From Maricaulis sp. (GTDB lineage: Bacteria; Pseudomonadota; Alphaproteobacteria; Caulobacterales; Maricaulaceae): 64,000 nucleotides of DNA. Position 1 is the stretch's first letter; each line of letters opens with the position of its first letter. The notes beneath the pieces are model-generated. The model was not told where the DNA came from. It made no database searches and worked only from the letters and a program-made list of their open reading frames with translations. The stretch spans positions 62,001 to 126,000 of the forward strand of contig NZ_JASBRI010000025.1 of NCBI RefSeq assembly GCF_030149515.1. The letters run 5' to 3'. Position numbers and translations under genes: made by a program. This document shows, piece by piece, positions 15,944 through 25,412 of the stretch.

Positions 15944-16429
15944 ATGAACGAACCCGATCCGACCCCCACACCCGCATCTCCGGATGCGATCAGGCTGGAC
16001 GAGTACTGGCCCTATCAGGTCACGGTGCTGGCCGACCTCATCGCCCGTCGAACCGCGACGATCGTCAAGCGCGAGGCCGGGCTCAACCTGTCGCAATGGC
16101 GTGTTCTGGCCGCGATCGCGGAGCGGCCTGGCCGCACGGCTGCAGATGTGGTCGCGATGACGCCGATGGACAAGGGCATCGTTTCGCGGGCGACCAAGGC
16201 GCTGCTGACCGGCGGTTTCCTGGTGCGGCGCGCGTCCCAGGCCGACGGGCGTGTCAGCCACCTCTTCCTGACCGGGAAGGGCGAAGCATTGTACCGGTCC
16301 TTGCGGGGGGCTGTCGAAGCGGTGCCGAGATCGGCGAATGCGATCCTCGATCCTGATCAGCAGGCGGAGTTTTGTGCCCTGGTGAAACGCCTTGCCAGAG
16401 CCATGCCTGAGGGGGACCGGGCGGACTAG
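15944..16429 (+). CDS. MarR-family transcriptional regulator
   Basis: A 161-residue winged-helix regulator: 'LNLSQWRVLAAIAERPGRTAADVV', recognition helix 'MDKGIVSRATKALLTGGFL', and the wing with 'QADGRVSHLFLTGKG'. It is divergent from hppD with a near-perfect inverted repeat between them, which suggests it represses hppD and itself and responds to an aromatic acid such as an intermediate of tyrosine breakdown. The ligand is inference. Confidence 0.87.
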   Translation: MNEPDPTPTPASPDAIRLDEYWPYQVTVLADLIARRTATIVKREAGLNLSQWRVLAAIAERPGRTAADVVAMTPMDKGIVSRATKALLTGGFLVRRASQADGRVSHLFLTGKGEALYRSLRGAVEAVPRSANAILDPDQQAEFCALVKRLARAMPEGDRAD

Positions 16430-16498
16430 CGGCGGCTCATCAATTATCACCGGTTCCGGCCGCTCCATTGTGTATAGATACCGCCAGGAGGGCGCCGG

Positions 16499-17725
16499 GT
16501 GACGACGCGAAACTGGATTGTCATTGCGTTGCATATCGTGGTGACGGCGGCTTTGGCCGGCGTCAGCGCGATAGCGGCCTATCATATTCTGAACACTGCC
16601 CTGGGCACGGCGCGGGCCGAGACGCTGCAGTCCTATATCCGGGTGCGGGCGGAACGCGAACAATTCCTGTTCGACGAGGCCCGTGTGTTCGTCGAAGCGG
16701 CCGAACAGGCCTTCCGCCGGCGGCTGGCCCACATCGGCGAAGACGATGTGAACGCCCGGTTCGACGATCTCTTTCCGCCCTTCGGCGATGGCACGCGGCG
16801 CAGCGCGCCGGACCTGTTCGACGGGCTCGAGCTGCCCGGCGGTGACTATGTCTTCGGCATCGGCGCCTTTCTTGCCGAAGGCGAACGCATGACGCAGGAA
16901 GAGAAACGTCGCTACCTGGCGGCGTTCCATGCGGTGCGGTCGGTCGGCGAGGCCCATCTGGGCACCTTCTCCAGCCTGTACTATTTCACCCCGGACCGAC
17001 GCGCCCTGCTGTTCGCGCCCGGGCGCGAGGACCGGCTGGAGTTCTATCGTTTCGAGGCACCCGCCGACTTCGATCTCGAAGCCGACGAGGATCCGCGCCT
17101 GTTTTCGCGGCAAACCAATCCGCTGGGCGAAATGCAATGCACCCGGCTGTCCCGCTTCGTCTACAGCGATGGCGGAGAGCGCTCGGCCACGGCGTGCCGC
17201 ATGCCCATGTGGGAGGGCGACGAATTGCTGGGCGCCTTCGGCACCTCGATCATGATGACCGAGCATCTGGTCCGGGCGCTGGAAGCGCCGCCGGCGGGTG
17301 GTGTGAACATGATGTTCGATCGCGAAGGCAGCGTGATCGCGCGCGGACAGACCGGCCTCGTCGCCGACCGGCTGGCCATCGACCCGATGGATATCATGGC
17401 GCTGCTGCGCGACGATCCGCGCCCGCGCGGCATCGTGCGCGGTCCCGATGCCGGGCATCTGATCGCCTTCAGCCGGATCGACGGGCCGGACTGGTATTTC
17501 GTGTCGGTGATACCCCTGGACGATATCGAGGCGGCGTCCCAGCACTGGGCCGCCGTCCTGTTCGCGATCGTCTTCGTGTGTTCGATGCTGTTTGCCGGCC
17601 TGCGCGGCCTGATCCGGCGCTGGCGTCCGGTGCGCCGGCTGATCCGTATTCGCCGATCTCCGTCAAGGGGACCGGATCGCCACAGGACGATCCGTTTCGC
17701 CACCGGTTCGCCATTCTCCGACTAG
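16499..17725 (+). CDS. Membrane protein with a large periplasmic Cache-like sensor and no output domain
   Basis: A 408-residue protein starting at GTG 16499 after AGGAGG. One transmembrane helix (about residues 6-30), a ~310-residue periplasmic region and a second helix (about residues 346-370) frame a sensor resembling double-Cache domains of kinases and chemoreceptors. After the second helix only ~40 Arg-rich residues remain before the stop, so there is no HAMP, kinase, GGDEF or methyl-accepting domain. It could be a truncated receptor, or a partner that passes its signal through another membrane protein. I did not recognise a specific family. typA follows 85 bases later. Confidence 0.65.
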   Translation: MTTRNWIVIALHIVVTAALAGVSAIAAYHILNTALGTARAETLQSYIRVRAEREQFLFDEARVFVEAAEQAFRRRLAHIGEDDVNARFDDLFPPFGDGTRRSAPDLFDGLELPGGDYVFGIGAFLAEGERMTQEEKRRYLAAFHAVRSVGEAHLGTFSSLYYFTPDRRALLFAPGREDRLEFYRFEAPADFDLEADEDPRLFSRQTNPLGEMQCTRLSRFVYSDGGERSATACRMPMWEGDELLGAFGTSIMMTEHLVRALEAPPAGGVNMMFDREGSVIARGQTGLVADRLAIDPMDIMALLRDDPRPRGIVRGPDAGHLIAFSRIDGPDWYFVSVIPLDDIEAASQHWAAVLFAIVFVCSMLFAGLRGLIRRWRPVRRLIRIRRSPSRGPDRHRTIRFATGSPFSD

Positions 17726-17810
17726 GATGGCACGGACGGAATAAGCGCTGGTCATGCTGCCGCAGGCAGCGTATGAGGGCGCGCCCTTTCACCACAGGAA
17801 TTGGATATCC

Positions 17811-19637
17811 ATGAGCGCGTCCCTCGACAAGCTGCGCAACATCGCCATCGTGGCGCACGTCGATCACGGCAAGACCACGCTGGTCGACCAGCTTCTCCAG
17901 CAGTCCGGCACGCTGGGCGAACGGGCCAATGTGTCCGAACGCATGATGGACTCGAACGATCTCGAAAAAGAGCGCGGTATCACGATCCTGGCCAAGAACA
18001 CGGCGGTCACGTGGGGCGACTGGTCGATCAATATCGTCGACACGCCCGGCCACGCCGATTTCGGCGGCGAAGTGGAGCGTGTGCTCTCCATGGTCGACGG
18101 TGTCCTGTTGCTGGTCGATGCGGTGGACGGGCCCATGCCGCAGACCTCCTTCGTGACCAAGAAGGCCCTGGCACGCGGCCTCAAGCCGATCGTGGTGGTC
18201 AACAAGGCCGACCGCCCCTCCGCCCGTCCCGACTGGGTGGTGGATCAGACCTTCGACCTGTTCGACCGGCTCGGCGCCGATGAGGACCAGCTCGACTTTC
18301 CGGTGGTCTATGCCTCTGCCCTGCAGGGCTGGGCCTCCAACGAGGCCGGCGAGCCCGGCACCGACATGACGCCGCTGTTCGAGATGATCACCCGGCATAC
18401 GCCGAAGCCGGAGGTGGATCCGGACGGCCCGCTGCAGCTGCAGGTCTCGGCGCTGGACTATTCCTCCTTCACCGGCGTGATCGGCATCGGCCGCATCGCC
18501 CGCGGCCGGCTCCGGCGCAACCAGCCGGTCGTCGTTGCCAAGGCCGACGGGCGCAAGCCGAAGGGCAAGGTGCTGCAGATCTTCGGGTTCCATGGTCTCG
18601 ACAAGGTCGAGCGCGATGCCGCCCAGGCCGGCGACATCGTGACTTTCAGCGGGATCGAGGATCTGAAAATCTCCGACACGGTGTGCGATCCGGAGCATGT
18701 CGAGGCGCTGCCGCTGCTCAGCGTCGACGAGCCGACCCTGTCGATGACCTTCCAGGTCAATGACAGCCCGTTCGCCGGCCGCGAGGGCAAGTTCGTGACC
18801 TCGCGCAATATCAAGGACCGGCTCGACCGCGAGCTGATCCACAATGTCGCGCTCAAGGTCGTCCAGCAGGACGATGCCGACAAGTTCACCGTGTCTGGCC
18901 GTGGCGAGCTGCACCTGTCCATCCTGATCGAGACCATGCGCCGGGAAGGCTTCGAACTGGCCGTGGGCCGTCCGCGCGTGGTCACCCGGGAAATCGACGG
19001 CGTGGTGTGCGAACCCTACGAAACCCTGACGGTAGACGTGGAAGAGGAACACCAGGGCGGGGTGATGGAGAAGCTCGGCCAGCGCAAGGCCGATATGAAG
19101 AACATGGTGCCCGACGGGCATGGCCGGGTGCGTCTGGACTATGTCATCCCGACGCGCGGGCTGATCGGCTTCCGCTCTGAATTCCTCACCCTGACCTCCG
19201 GTTCGGGCCTGATGTTCCACACCTTCGACCACTATGCCCCGCGTTCGGAAGGCGAGCTGGGCCAGCGGCACAATGGCGCCATCGTCTCGATGATCGACGG
19301 CAAGGCGCTGGGCTTCGCCCTGTTCAACCTGCAGGAACGCGGCAAGCTCTTCATCGGCCACGGCGTGGATGTCTATGAGGGCATGATCATCGGCGTGAAT
19401 GCCCGCGAGGAGGACATGATCGCCAACCCCACCAAGGGCAAGAAGCTGACCAATATGCGCGCCTCGGGCACGGACGAGAACATCGTGCTCACCCCGCCGG
19501 TCAAGCTGACCCTGGAATACGCCCTGGAATTCATCAATGACGACGAACTCGTCGAGGTGACCCCCCAGTCGATCCGCATCCGCAAGGTCTGGCTGAAGGA
19601 ACACGAGCGCAAGAAGGCCTCGCGCGCGGCGGGCTGA
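17811..19637 (+). CDS. typA: Ribosome-associated GTPase TypA/BipA
   Basis: A 608-residue translational GTPase, full family length. The G motifs are clear: 'AHVDHGKTTL' (P-loop, residues ~14-23), 'RGITILAKN' (switch I), 'DTPGHADF' (G3), 'NKADR' (G4) and 'ASALQGW' (G5). The C-terminal half has the EF-G-like and TypA-specific domains ('RGELHLSILIETMRREGFEL', 'PTRGLIGFRSEF'). It binds 70S ribosomes and helps 50S assembly, notably in cold or stress. ATG 17811 follows AGGAA; an upstream in-frame start would add an unrelated leader. Confidence 0.96.
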   Translation: MSASLDKLRNIAIVAHVDHGKTTLVDQLLQQSGTLGERANVSERMMDSNDLEKERGITILAKNTAVTWGDWSINIVDTPGHADFGGEVERVLSMVDGVLLLVDAVDGPMPQTSFVTKKALARGLKPIVVVNKADRPSARPDWVVDQTFDLFDRLGADEDQLDFPVVYASALQGWASNEAGEPGTDMTPLFEMITRHTPKPEVDPDGPLQLQVSALDYSSFTGVIGIGRIARGRLRRNQPVVVAKADGRKPKGKVLQIFGFHGLDKVERDAAQAGDIVTFSGIEDLKISDTVCDPEHVEALPLLSVDEPTLSMTFQVNDSPFAGREGKFVTSRNIKDRLDRELIHNVALKVVQQDDADKFTVSGRGELHLSILIETMRREGFELAVGRPRVVTREIDGVVCEPYETLTVDVEEEHQGGVMEKLGQRKADMKNMVPDGHGRVRLDYVIPTRGLIGFRSEFLTLTSGSGLMFHTFDHYAPRSEGELGQRHNGAIVSMIDGKALGFALFNLQERGKLFIGHGVDVYEGMIIGVNAREEDMIANPTKGKKLTNMRASGTDENIVLTPPVKLTLEYALEFINDDELVEVTPQSIRIRKVWLKEHERKKASRAAG

Positions 19638-19746
19638 TGCCACGCGGTAGGCCGAGGCGCAGAACATTCCATACCGCCCCCTCGACACTGCGCGCTGACC
19701 CGGCTAACCCTTCCCGCAACACAATAATCCAAGGCGGGAGGTCCCC

Positions 19747-20526
19747 ATGCTCGATACTCTGTTTTCCCTTGAAGGCCGCACGGCCCTGGTCACCGGCGGG
19801 TCGCGCGGGATCGGCGAGATGATCGCCGAAGGGTATGTGCGTGCCGGTGCGAAGGTCTACATCACCGCGCGCAAGGCGCCGGACTGCCTGGCAACGGCGG
19901 AGCGATTGTCTAAGCTGGGCCCGTGTATCGCCCTGCCCGGCGACGCGTCGGGCGCGGACGGGGCCAGGGCGCTGGCCGCGAAGTATCTCGAGCACGAGGA
20001 CACGCTGGACATCCTGGTCAACAATGCCGGCGCTGCCTGGGGAGCGCCCTTCGACGAGTTTCCCGAAAGCGGCTGGGACAAGGTCATGGACCTCAATGTC
20101 AAGACGCCCTTCTTCCTGGCCCAGGCCCTGCATGGCGCCCTCAAGGCGGCCGCCTCGGCCGAACGGCCCGCCAAGATCATCAATATCGCGTCGATCGACG
20201 GCCTGTCGGTCAACATGATGGAGACCTATTCCTACGCCGCCTCCAAGTCGGGCCTGATCCATCTGACCAGGCGCATGGGCGTCGAGCTGGCCAAGGAACA
20301 CATCATGGTGTCCGCCATCGCGCCGGGGGCTTTCGCCTCGAAAATGAACAAGGTAGCCCGCGACCATGGCGACGCCATCGCCCCGGGCATTCCCGCCCAG
20401 CGCATTGGCGAACCCTCGGACATGGCGGGTGCCGCCATCTTCCTGGCATCGAAGGCCGGGGATTATGTTGCGGGCTCGACACTGACCGTCGATGGCGGGG
20501 TCTCGCACACCCGCAGCGGCTTCTAG
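19747..20526 (+). CDS. Short-chain dehydrogenase/reductase
   Basis: A 259-residue classical SDR: cofactor motif 'VTGGSRGIGEMIAEGY' near residue 18, 'ILVNNAGAAWG' near residue 95, and the catalytic 'SIDG...YSYAASKSG' Ser-Tyr-Lys set near residues 150-170. The C-terminus 'GSTLTVDGG' is typical. It uses NAD(P)H on an alcohol or ketone of unknown identity. GGGAGG precedes the ATG. No pathway neighbours suggest the substrate; it ends at a bidirectional terminator shared with the convergent M16 peptidase. Confidence 0.88.
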   Translation: MLDTLFSLEGRTALVTGGSRGIGEMIAEGYVRAGAKVYITARKAPDCLATAERLSKLGPCIALPGDASGADGARALAAKYLEHEDTLDILVNNAGAAWGAPFDEFPESGWDKVMDLNVKTPFFLAQALHGALKAAASAERPAKIINIASIDGLSVNMMETYSYAASKSGLIHLTRRMGVELAKEHIMVSAIAPGAFASKMNKVARDHGDAIAPGIPAQRIGEPSDMAGAAIFLASKAGDYVAGSTLTVDGGVSHTRSGF

Positions 20527-20576
20527 GGCCTCTGCCGGGGCCGCCGCCCTGCCGCGCCGACGGCACGCATGGCACC

Positions 20577-20611
20577 AAAAAAACGGGCGCCGGAGGTTTC
20601 TCCGGCGCCCG
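20577..20611 (-). terminator. Rho-independent terminator of the M16 peptidase gene, shared with the SDR
   Basis: A perfect 12-bp stem CGGGCGCCGGAG (20584-20595) / CTCCGGCGCCCG (20600-20611) with a GTTT loop and seven A on the left. On the minus strand this gives a hairpin followed by seven T, an ideal terminator. It also lies just past the plus-strand SDR gene. Confidence 0.85.
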
Positions 20612-20642
20612 GCCTTTCCGGCGTTCGGATCGCTGCGGGGGC

Positions 20643-23375
20643 TTACTGCCCCATGCGGCGGATCTCGATCTCGCCCATGTCGAGTGCGCGGACGGACTCC
20701 TCGATTTCCGCGGCATCGCCGACGATGAGCCAGACCAGGTTTTCCGGATTCACCACTTCCTCGGCGGCGGCACGGATAGGGCCGAGTTCGAGGTTGCGGT
20801 AGCGCTCGGTGAGCGTGGCCGGATAGTTCCAGTCGCGGCCGTAGTTGAAGCTCGAAACCAGCGAGCCGCGCACGGCCGAAGCGGTTTCGAACTGGCCGGG
20901 CAGGGAGCGGGTCGAGTTGTTGATCGAGCGCTCCAGCTCGGCCTCGGTGGCCGGATTGGTGGAGGTGAATTCGTTGAATTCACGCAGCAGTTCCGACAAC
21001 GAATCCGCTGTGCGGTCGGTCTGCACCGGCGCATAGACGATCCAGGGCCGCTGGCCACGGGCACCCCAGAGCAGCGTCTGGGCGCCGTAGGACCAGCCCT
21101 TGTCCTCCCGCAGATTCATGTTCACCCGGGCGGTAAAGGATCCGCCGATGGCGTCATTCATCGCAGAATAGACTTCCGGATTGTCGACCGTGCCTTCCGG
21201 ACCGATCAGGCCGGCCAGGATGAGCGATTGCGGCGAGTTCGGACGATCCACGATGATCACCCGAGCGCTGCCGGAATTTTCCGCCTCGCCCATATTCTTC
21301 TCCGGCAAGGGGTCGCGCGGAGCACGCCAGCCGCGGAAGGCGCGTTCCAGCATCGGGGTGATCTCGTCCAGCGTCGTGTCGCCGACGATGAACAGGGTGG
21401 CATTGTCCGGCCGCAGCCAGGTGCGGTGATGGGCCACCAGATCCTCGCGGGTAAAGCCGGCGACATTGTCCGGCGTGCCCGACCCTGTAAAGGGCACCGA
21501 ATAGGCATGGCCCTCGCCATACATTTCCGGTGGCAGAAGGCGCAGGGCAATGGCGATCGGATTGGCCATTTCCTGCTGGATGCCGTTGAGCGTCTGCTCG
21601 CGCACGCGCTCGATATCTTCGTCCGTAAAGGTCGGATCGGTGATGACGGTGGCCATCAGGTTCAGCGAGTCCTGAAGATTGCCGCTCAGGGCCGAGAGCG
21701 TCACCGTGGACAGGTCCAGATTGGCACCGGCGGAAAGATTGGCGCCCAGGCTTTCGGCCTCGGCGGCAATTTCCAGGGCGTCCATGCGGCCCGCACCTTC
21801 ATCCAGCATGTTCATGGTGAAGGAGTTGAGGCCGACCTGCCCGCCTTGCGCGGCGTCGGCGGCGTAGCCCGCATCGAACACCATCTGCATCTCGACCACC
21901 GGAACCGCATCGCGGCGCACGAAGACGATGTCGACGCCGTTGGAGAGTTCTGCGGTTTCCACGGCCGGCCATTCCAGCTCCGGCGTCGTATCGACGACGG
22001 GCAGGGCGGAGCGGTCGGCATCGGTTTCCACCGACCGGTAGTCGCCGAAGGGCAGAACCGTGATCTCGTGCGAACCCGTGGTCAGCCACTCATTGGCCGT
22101 GGCCCGGATTTCGTCTGCCTCGGCGTAGTTGATGCGTTCCAGATAGGTGCGCCAGAAGCCCGGATCGCCGGCATAGAGCTCGCCCTCGGCCAGGGTGACG
22201 GCCTTGCCGCCGAACCCGCCGATCTGCTCCAGACCGCGCACCATGGCGGCGTTCGTCCGTGTGCGGGCAGCCTCCAGCTCCTCTTCGGTCGGGCCCTCTT
22301 CGAGCAGTTCCGCAACGATTTCGTCGATGCGGGCGGAGGCTTCAGCCGGGTCTTCGCCCGGATTCAGCGTAACCTCGATATGGAACTGGCTGGCCAGCTG
22401 ATGCTCCTCGACATAGGCCACGGCGCGGGTTGCCACCTGGCGCTCGAAGACGAAGTCGCGATAAAGGCGCGACGTGCGGCCGCCGCCCAGGACGGTGGCG
22501 AAGAGATCCAGCCGGGCCCGTTCCTCGGTGATGCGGCCGGGCACGACCCAGGTGCGGTAGATGCGCGCCTGGGGCACGTCGTCATACATGGTTTCGGTGG
22601 TGTCGCGCTCGCGTTCGGGGATCCACTGATCCATGCGGGAAATGGGCGGACCGACCGGGGCATCGCCGAAATAGCGCTCGACAAGCGGCCGCGCCTCCTC
22701 GGCATCGATATCGCCGGCCAGGACGAGGACCGCATTGGAGGCGCCGTAATACTGGCTGAACCATTCGCGCACGTCCTCCAGCGAGGCAGCGTCCAGGTCT
22801 TCCATCGAGCCGATCGTGGAGTGGGCGTAGGGATGGCCTTCCGGGAAGAGTGCCCGCAGCTGCGAATACTCCACCAGACCGTAGGGCCGGTTGTCGCCCT
22901 GGCGCTTTTCGTTCTGGACCACGCCGCGCTGTTCGTCGAGGCGTTCCTGGTCGACCGCGCCCAGAAGGTGGGTCATGCGGTCGGATTCCATCCACAGCGC
23001 CATTTCCAGGGCCGGGGTCGGCACGGTCTGGAAATAATTCGTGCGGTCGAACCAGGTGGTGCCGTTCATGCCGGTTGCGCCGACCTGTTCGAACGGGCCG
23101 AAATAGTCGTCGTTGTAGTTTTCCGACCCGTTGAACATCAGGTGTTCGAACAGGTGGGCAAAACCGGTACGGCCCTCCGGCTCGCTGGCCGAACCGACCC
23201 CGTACCAGATGGAGACCGCGACAATGGGTGCCTTGCGGTCTTCGTGGACGACAACCGTCAGTCCATTGTCGAGCTGAAAGCGCTCGTAGGCGATATCGAT
23301 ATCGGGGACCTGCGCCTGTGCAAGACTTCCCCAGGTAAGCAGCGCCAGCGTGGCGGCCGCGAGCATACGAGGCAT
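20643..23375 (-). CDS. Periplasmic zinc metallopeptidase, M16 (pitrilysin) family, two-module
   Basis: A 910-residue exported protease with a signal peptide (about residues 1-21, ending 'LAQAQ'). The first M16 module holds the inverted zinc motif 'HLFEH' in 'GFAHLFEHLMFNGS' near residue 73, with the downstream Glu in 'VVQNEKRQ'. The second module (from about residue 470) lacks the motif and forms the other half of the clamshell, as is normal for the family. It degrades peptides in the periplasm. GGGAGGACG precedes ATG 23375. A second M16 gene lies at 33008, of a different subtype. Confidence 0.9.
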   Translation of the reverse strand: MPRMLAAATLALLTWGSLAQAQVPDIDIAYERFQLDNGLTVVVHEDRKAPIVAVSIWYGVGSASEPEGRTGFAHLFEHLMFNGSENYNDDYFGPFEQVGATGMNGTTWFDRTNYFQTVPTPALEMALWMESDRMTHLLGAVDQERLDEQRGVVQNEKRQGDNRPYGLVEYSQLRALFPEGHPYAHSTIGSMEDLDAASLEDVREWFSQYYGASNAVLVLAGDIDAEEARPLVERYFGDAPVGPPISRMDQWIPERERDTTETMYDDVPQARIYRTWVVPGRITEERARLDLFATVLGGGRTSRLYRDFVFERQVATRAVAYVEEHQLASQFHIEVTLNPGEDPAEASARIDEIVAELLEEGPTEEELEAARTRTNAAMVRGLEQIGGFGGKAVTLAEGELYAGDPGFWRTYLERINYAEADEIRATANEWLTTGSHEITVLPFGDYRSVETDADRSALPVVDTTPELEWPAVETAELSNGVDIVFVRRDAVPVVEMQMVFDAGYAADAAQGGQVGLNSFTMNMLDEGAGRMDALEIAAEAESLGANLSAGANLDLSTVTLSALSGNLQDSLNLMATVITDPTFTDEDIERVREQTLNGIQQEMANPIAIALRLLPPEMYGEGHAYSVPFTGSGTPDNVAGFTREDLVAHHRTWLRPDNATLFIVGDTTLDEITPMLERAFRGWRAPRDPLPEKNMGEAENSGSARVIIVDRPNSPQSLILAGLIGPEGTVDNPEVYSAMNDAIGGSFTARVNMNLREDKGWSYGAQTLLWGARGQRPWIVYAPVQTDRTADSLSELLREFNEFTSTNPATEAELERSINNSTRSLPGQFETASAVRGSLVSSFNYGRDWNYPATLTERYRNLELGPIRAAAEEVVNPENLVWLIVGDAAEIEESVRALDMGEIEIRRMGQ

Positions 23376-23475
23376 GAGCCCGTCCTCCCTCCCGGTTTCA
23401 TAACAGGGTTGCAGGGTGCAATGCCCGGTGGCAACGGGTTAAGTAAATTCCCTGTAATGTACATTCCGGAGACCG

Positions 23476-23823
23476 TCAGAGGCCGCGCACGGCCGCAACG
23501 ACGTTCAGGATCACGGCGGCGTTGAACATCAGGCCCAACACGCTGACCACGGCAGCAAATCCGGCCACGGCGGCCAGCATCAATGCCCGCAGGGGTATCA
23601 TGGCGGCGGCGCGGGCGCGTTCAGGTCCTGCCCATTGCGGACGGGTCATGCGTTCCGTCAGGTCGCGGAAGCCGCCGCGGAACAGGCTGACCGTGACGAA
23701 GAGCCAGATCGCAACGCCAAGGACCGGAGCCGCCTTGAAAGCCAGTCCCATGCCGGGTACGGCCAGAAGGGCTTCGATCTCGTCCACGCGCCACACCTCA
23801 TGTTCCAGAACGCGGACCGTCAT
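23476..23823 (-). CDS. Small hypothetical membrane protein
   Basis: A 115-residue protein with two or three predicted transmembrane helices (about residues 29-47, 76-95 and 97-112) separated by a charged loop ('GGFRDLTERMTRPQW'). No motif that I recognise. It lies between the M16 peptidase and the divergent MacA-like adaptor gene, 110 bases from the latter. Codon use looks normal, so it is probably a real gene. Confidence 0.5.
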   Translation of the reverse strand: MTVRVLEHEVWRVDEIEALLAVPGMGLAFKAAPVLGVAIWLFVTVSLFRGGFRDLTERMTRPQWAGPERARAAAMIPLRALMLAAVAGFAAVVSVLGLMFNAAVILNVVAAVRGL

Positions 23824-23933
23824 AGCCTTTCCCCGGTCAGCGCGCTACATCGCAGACGCGACGGAAACGGTGCGCCCGAACGTTGAATTCCCTGAAACCA
23901 GGGATCGCGAAGGGTCCGCTGAAGGGGTTTGGC

Positions 23934-25412
23934 ATGCATGAACTGAAGCGTTGGTGGGTCGTTGTGCTCGCGGTTGTGGCTGTGGGCGCAGCGGGATGGT
24001 GGCTCCTGGGCCGCGGCAACGCTGCCGCCGGCGAGGTCGTTATCGAGACCGATGCCGCGGCGATCGGCGATGTGCGCCGCATCGTCGCGGCGTCCGGCGC
24101 GGTACGGGCATTGGTGACCGTGGAGGTCGGCTCCCAGCTGTCCGGCCAGATCGCCGAATTGCTCGCCGACTACAATGATATCGTCGAGGCCGGCCAGGTG
24201 ATCGCACGCCTCGACCCCCAGACCTATGAAACACGGGTGCGCGAGGCCGAGGCGTCGCGGGCGACGGCGGCCGCCAGCCTCGAACTCCAGCGCGCCTCGC
24301 TGGTTCGCGCCCAGGCGGCATTGCGCGAGGCCCGGCGCGAACACGAACGCATGGCGGCGCTGCGCGAACGCGGCACGGTGGCCCAGTCCGCCCTGGACAC
24401 GGCCCAGACGGCGCTCGAGGCCGCCGAGGCCGATGTCGCCGTGGCGCGGGCCCAGATCACCAATGCGCAGGCCGTTCTGGCCCAGCGCGAGGCGACGCTG
24501 GAGGGCGCGCGCATCGATCTGGAGCGCACCACGATCCGCGCGCCGATCAGCGGCGTCGTGGTCGACCGCGCGGTGGATGTCGGCCAGACCGTGGCCGCCA
24601 GCCTGTCGGCACCGGTCCTGTTCACCATTGCCCAGGACCTCGGCCAGGTGCAGATCGACGCCCAGGTCGACGAGGCCGATATCGGCCAGATCGCGCGCGG
24701 CCAGACCGTGCGTTTCACAGTCGATGCCCATCCCGACACGGAACTCACCGGCGTCGTGGAGCAGATCCGCCTCGCACCGGAAACCCTGAATAATGTGGTG
24801 ACCTATACCGTGGTGGTTTCGGCCGCCAATCCGGGTCAGCGCCTGCTGCCGGGCATGACAGCCAACATGGATATCGTCACCGGCGAGCGCACCGGTGTGC
24901 TCACCGTGCCTAATGGTGCCCTTCGTTTTCGCCCGTCGCCGGCGCTCGACGGGCGCACACGCCCTCTCGATGCGGCCGATGACGGTGCGCGGCGCGGTCC
25001 GGGTGGTGGCCAGGGCGGCGGGGCGGGCGGTCCCATGGCCCGCATGGCCGCGGAACTGGACCTGACCGAGCGCCAGCAGGAACAGGTGCGCGGCATCTTT
25101 ATGTCGGTCATGGGCCGCGCGCGAGCCGCCAGCCAGTCCGGCGGCGATATCGACCGGGCCGCACTGCAGGCCGAGATCGCGCGCGAAATGGAAACCGTGC
25201 TCGATGCCGAACAACGGGTGCGCTACCGTGAGCTGCAGCGCGAAATGCGCGAGACCCGCATGGCGACCATCTGGGTCGAGGAGACCGATGGCCGGCTGGC
25301 CGAGCGCCGCGTGCGCCTGGGCATTTCAGACAGCCAGACGACCGAAGTCGCGGGCGGCGATCTGGCGGCCGGTGACGCTGTCGTGACCCGTGCGCGCGAG
25401 GTGCGCGAATGA
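23934..25412 (+). CDS. MacA-like efflux periplasmic adaptor with an inserted LTxxQ-like segment
   Basis: A 492-residue membrane-fusion protein. An N-terminal anchor helix (about residues 8-25) is followed by a biotinyl-lipoyl half, a long coiled-coil hairpin (about residues 95-200), the second lipoyl half 'TTIRAPISGVVVDR' and a beta-barrel. After 'LTVPNGALRFRP' (about residue 324) the expected final domain is interrupted by ~100 residues. This insert has a Gly-rich linker and then a helical 'LDLTERQQEQV...LDAEQRVRYRELQREM' segment like the LTxxQ repeats of Spy/CpxP chaperones. The membrane-proximal domain resumes at about residue 443 ('IWVEETDGRLAERRV'). ATG 23934 is used; TTG 23883 is less likely. 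First gene of a three-gene operon with an ATPase and a MacB-type permease, so it joins that pump to an outer-membrane channel. Confidence 0.85.
   Translation: MHELKRWWVVVLAVVAVGAAGWWLLGRGNAAAGEVVIETDAAAIGDVRRIVAASGAVRALVTVEVGSQLSGQIAELLADYNDIVEAGQVIARLDPQTYETRVREAEASRATAAASLELQRASLVRAQAALREARREHERMAALRERGTVAQSALDTAQTALEAAEADVAVARAQITNAQAVLAQREATLEGARIDLERTTIRAPISGVVVDRAVDVGQTVAASLSAPVLFTIAQDLGQVQIDAQVDEADIGQIARGQTVRFTVDAHPDTELTGVVEQIRLAPETLNNVVTYTVVVSAANPGQRLLPGMTANMDIVTGERTGVLTVPNGALRFRPSPALDGRTRPLDAADDGARRGPGGGQGGGAGGPMARMAAELDLTERQQEQVRGIFMSVMGRARAASQSGGDIDRAALQAEIAREMETVLDAEQRVRYRELQREMRETRMATIWVEETDGRLAERRVRLGISDSQTTEVAGGDLAAGDAVVTRAREVRE

Noticed and set aside
17469-19688. Minus-strand frame of 739 codons opposite typA
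   Set aside because: No recognisable domain; typA on the other strand is unambiguous.
19923-23525. Plus-strand open frame of 1200 codons opposite the M16 peptidase
   Set aside because: A GC-bias shadow; the minus-strand peptidase has signal peptide, zinc motif, Shine-Dalgarno and terminator.
24040-24250. Local GC/Ala-rich repeats within the adaptor coiled coil that look like DNA repeats
   Set aside because: They reflect codon bias for an Ala/Glu/Arg coiled coil rather than a DNA-level repeat.
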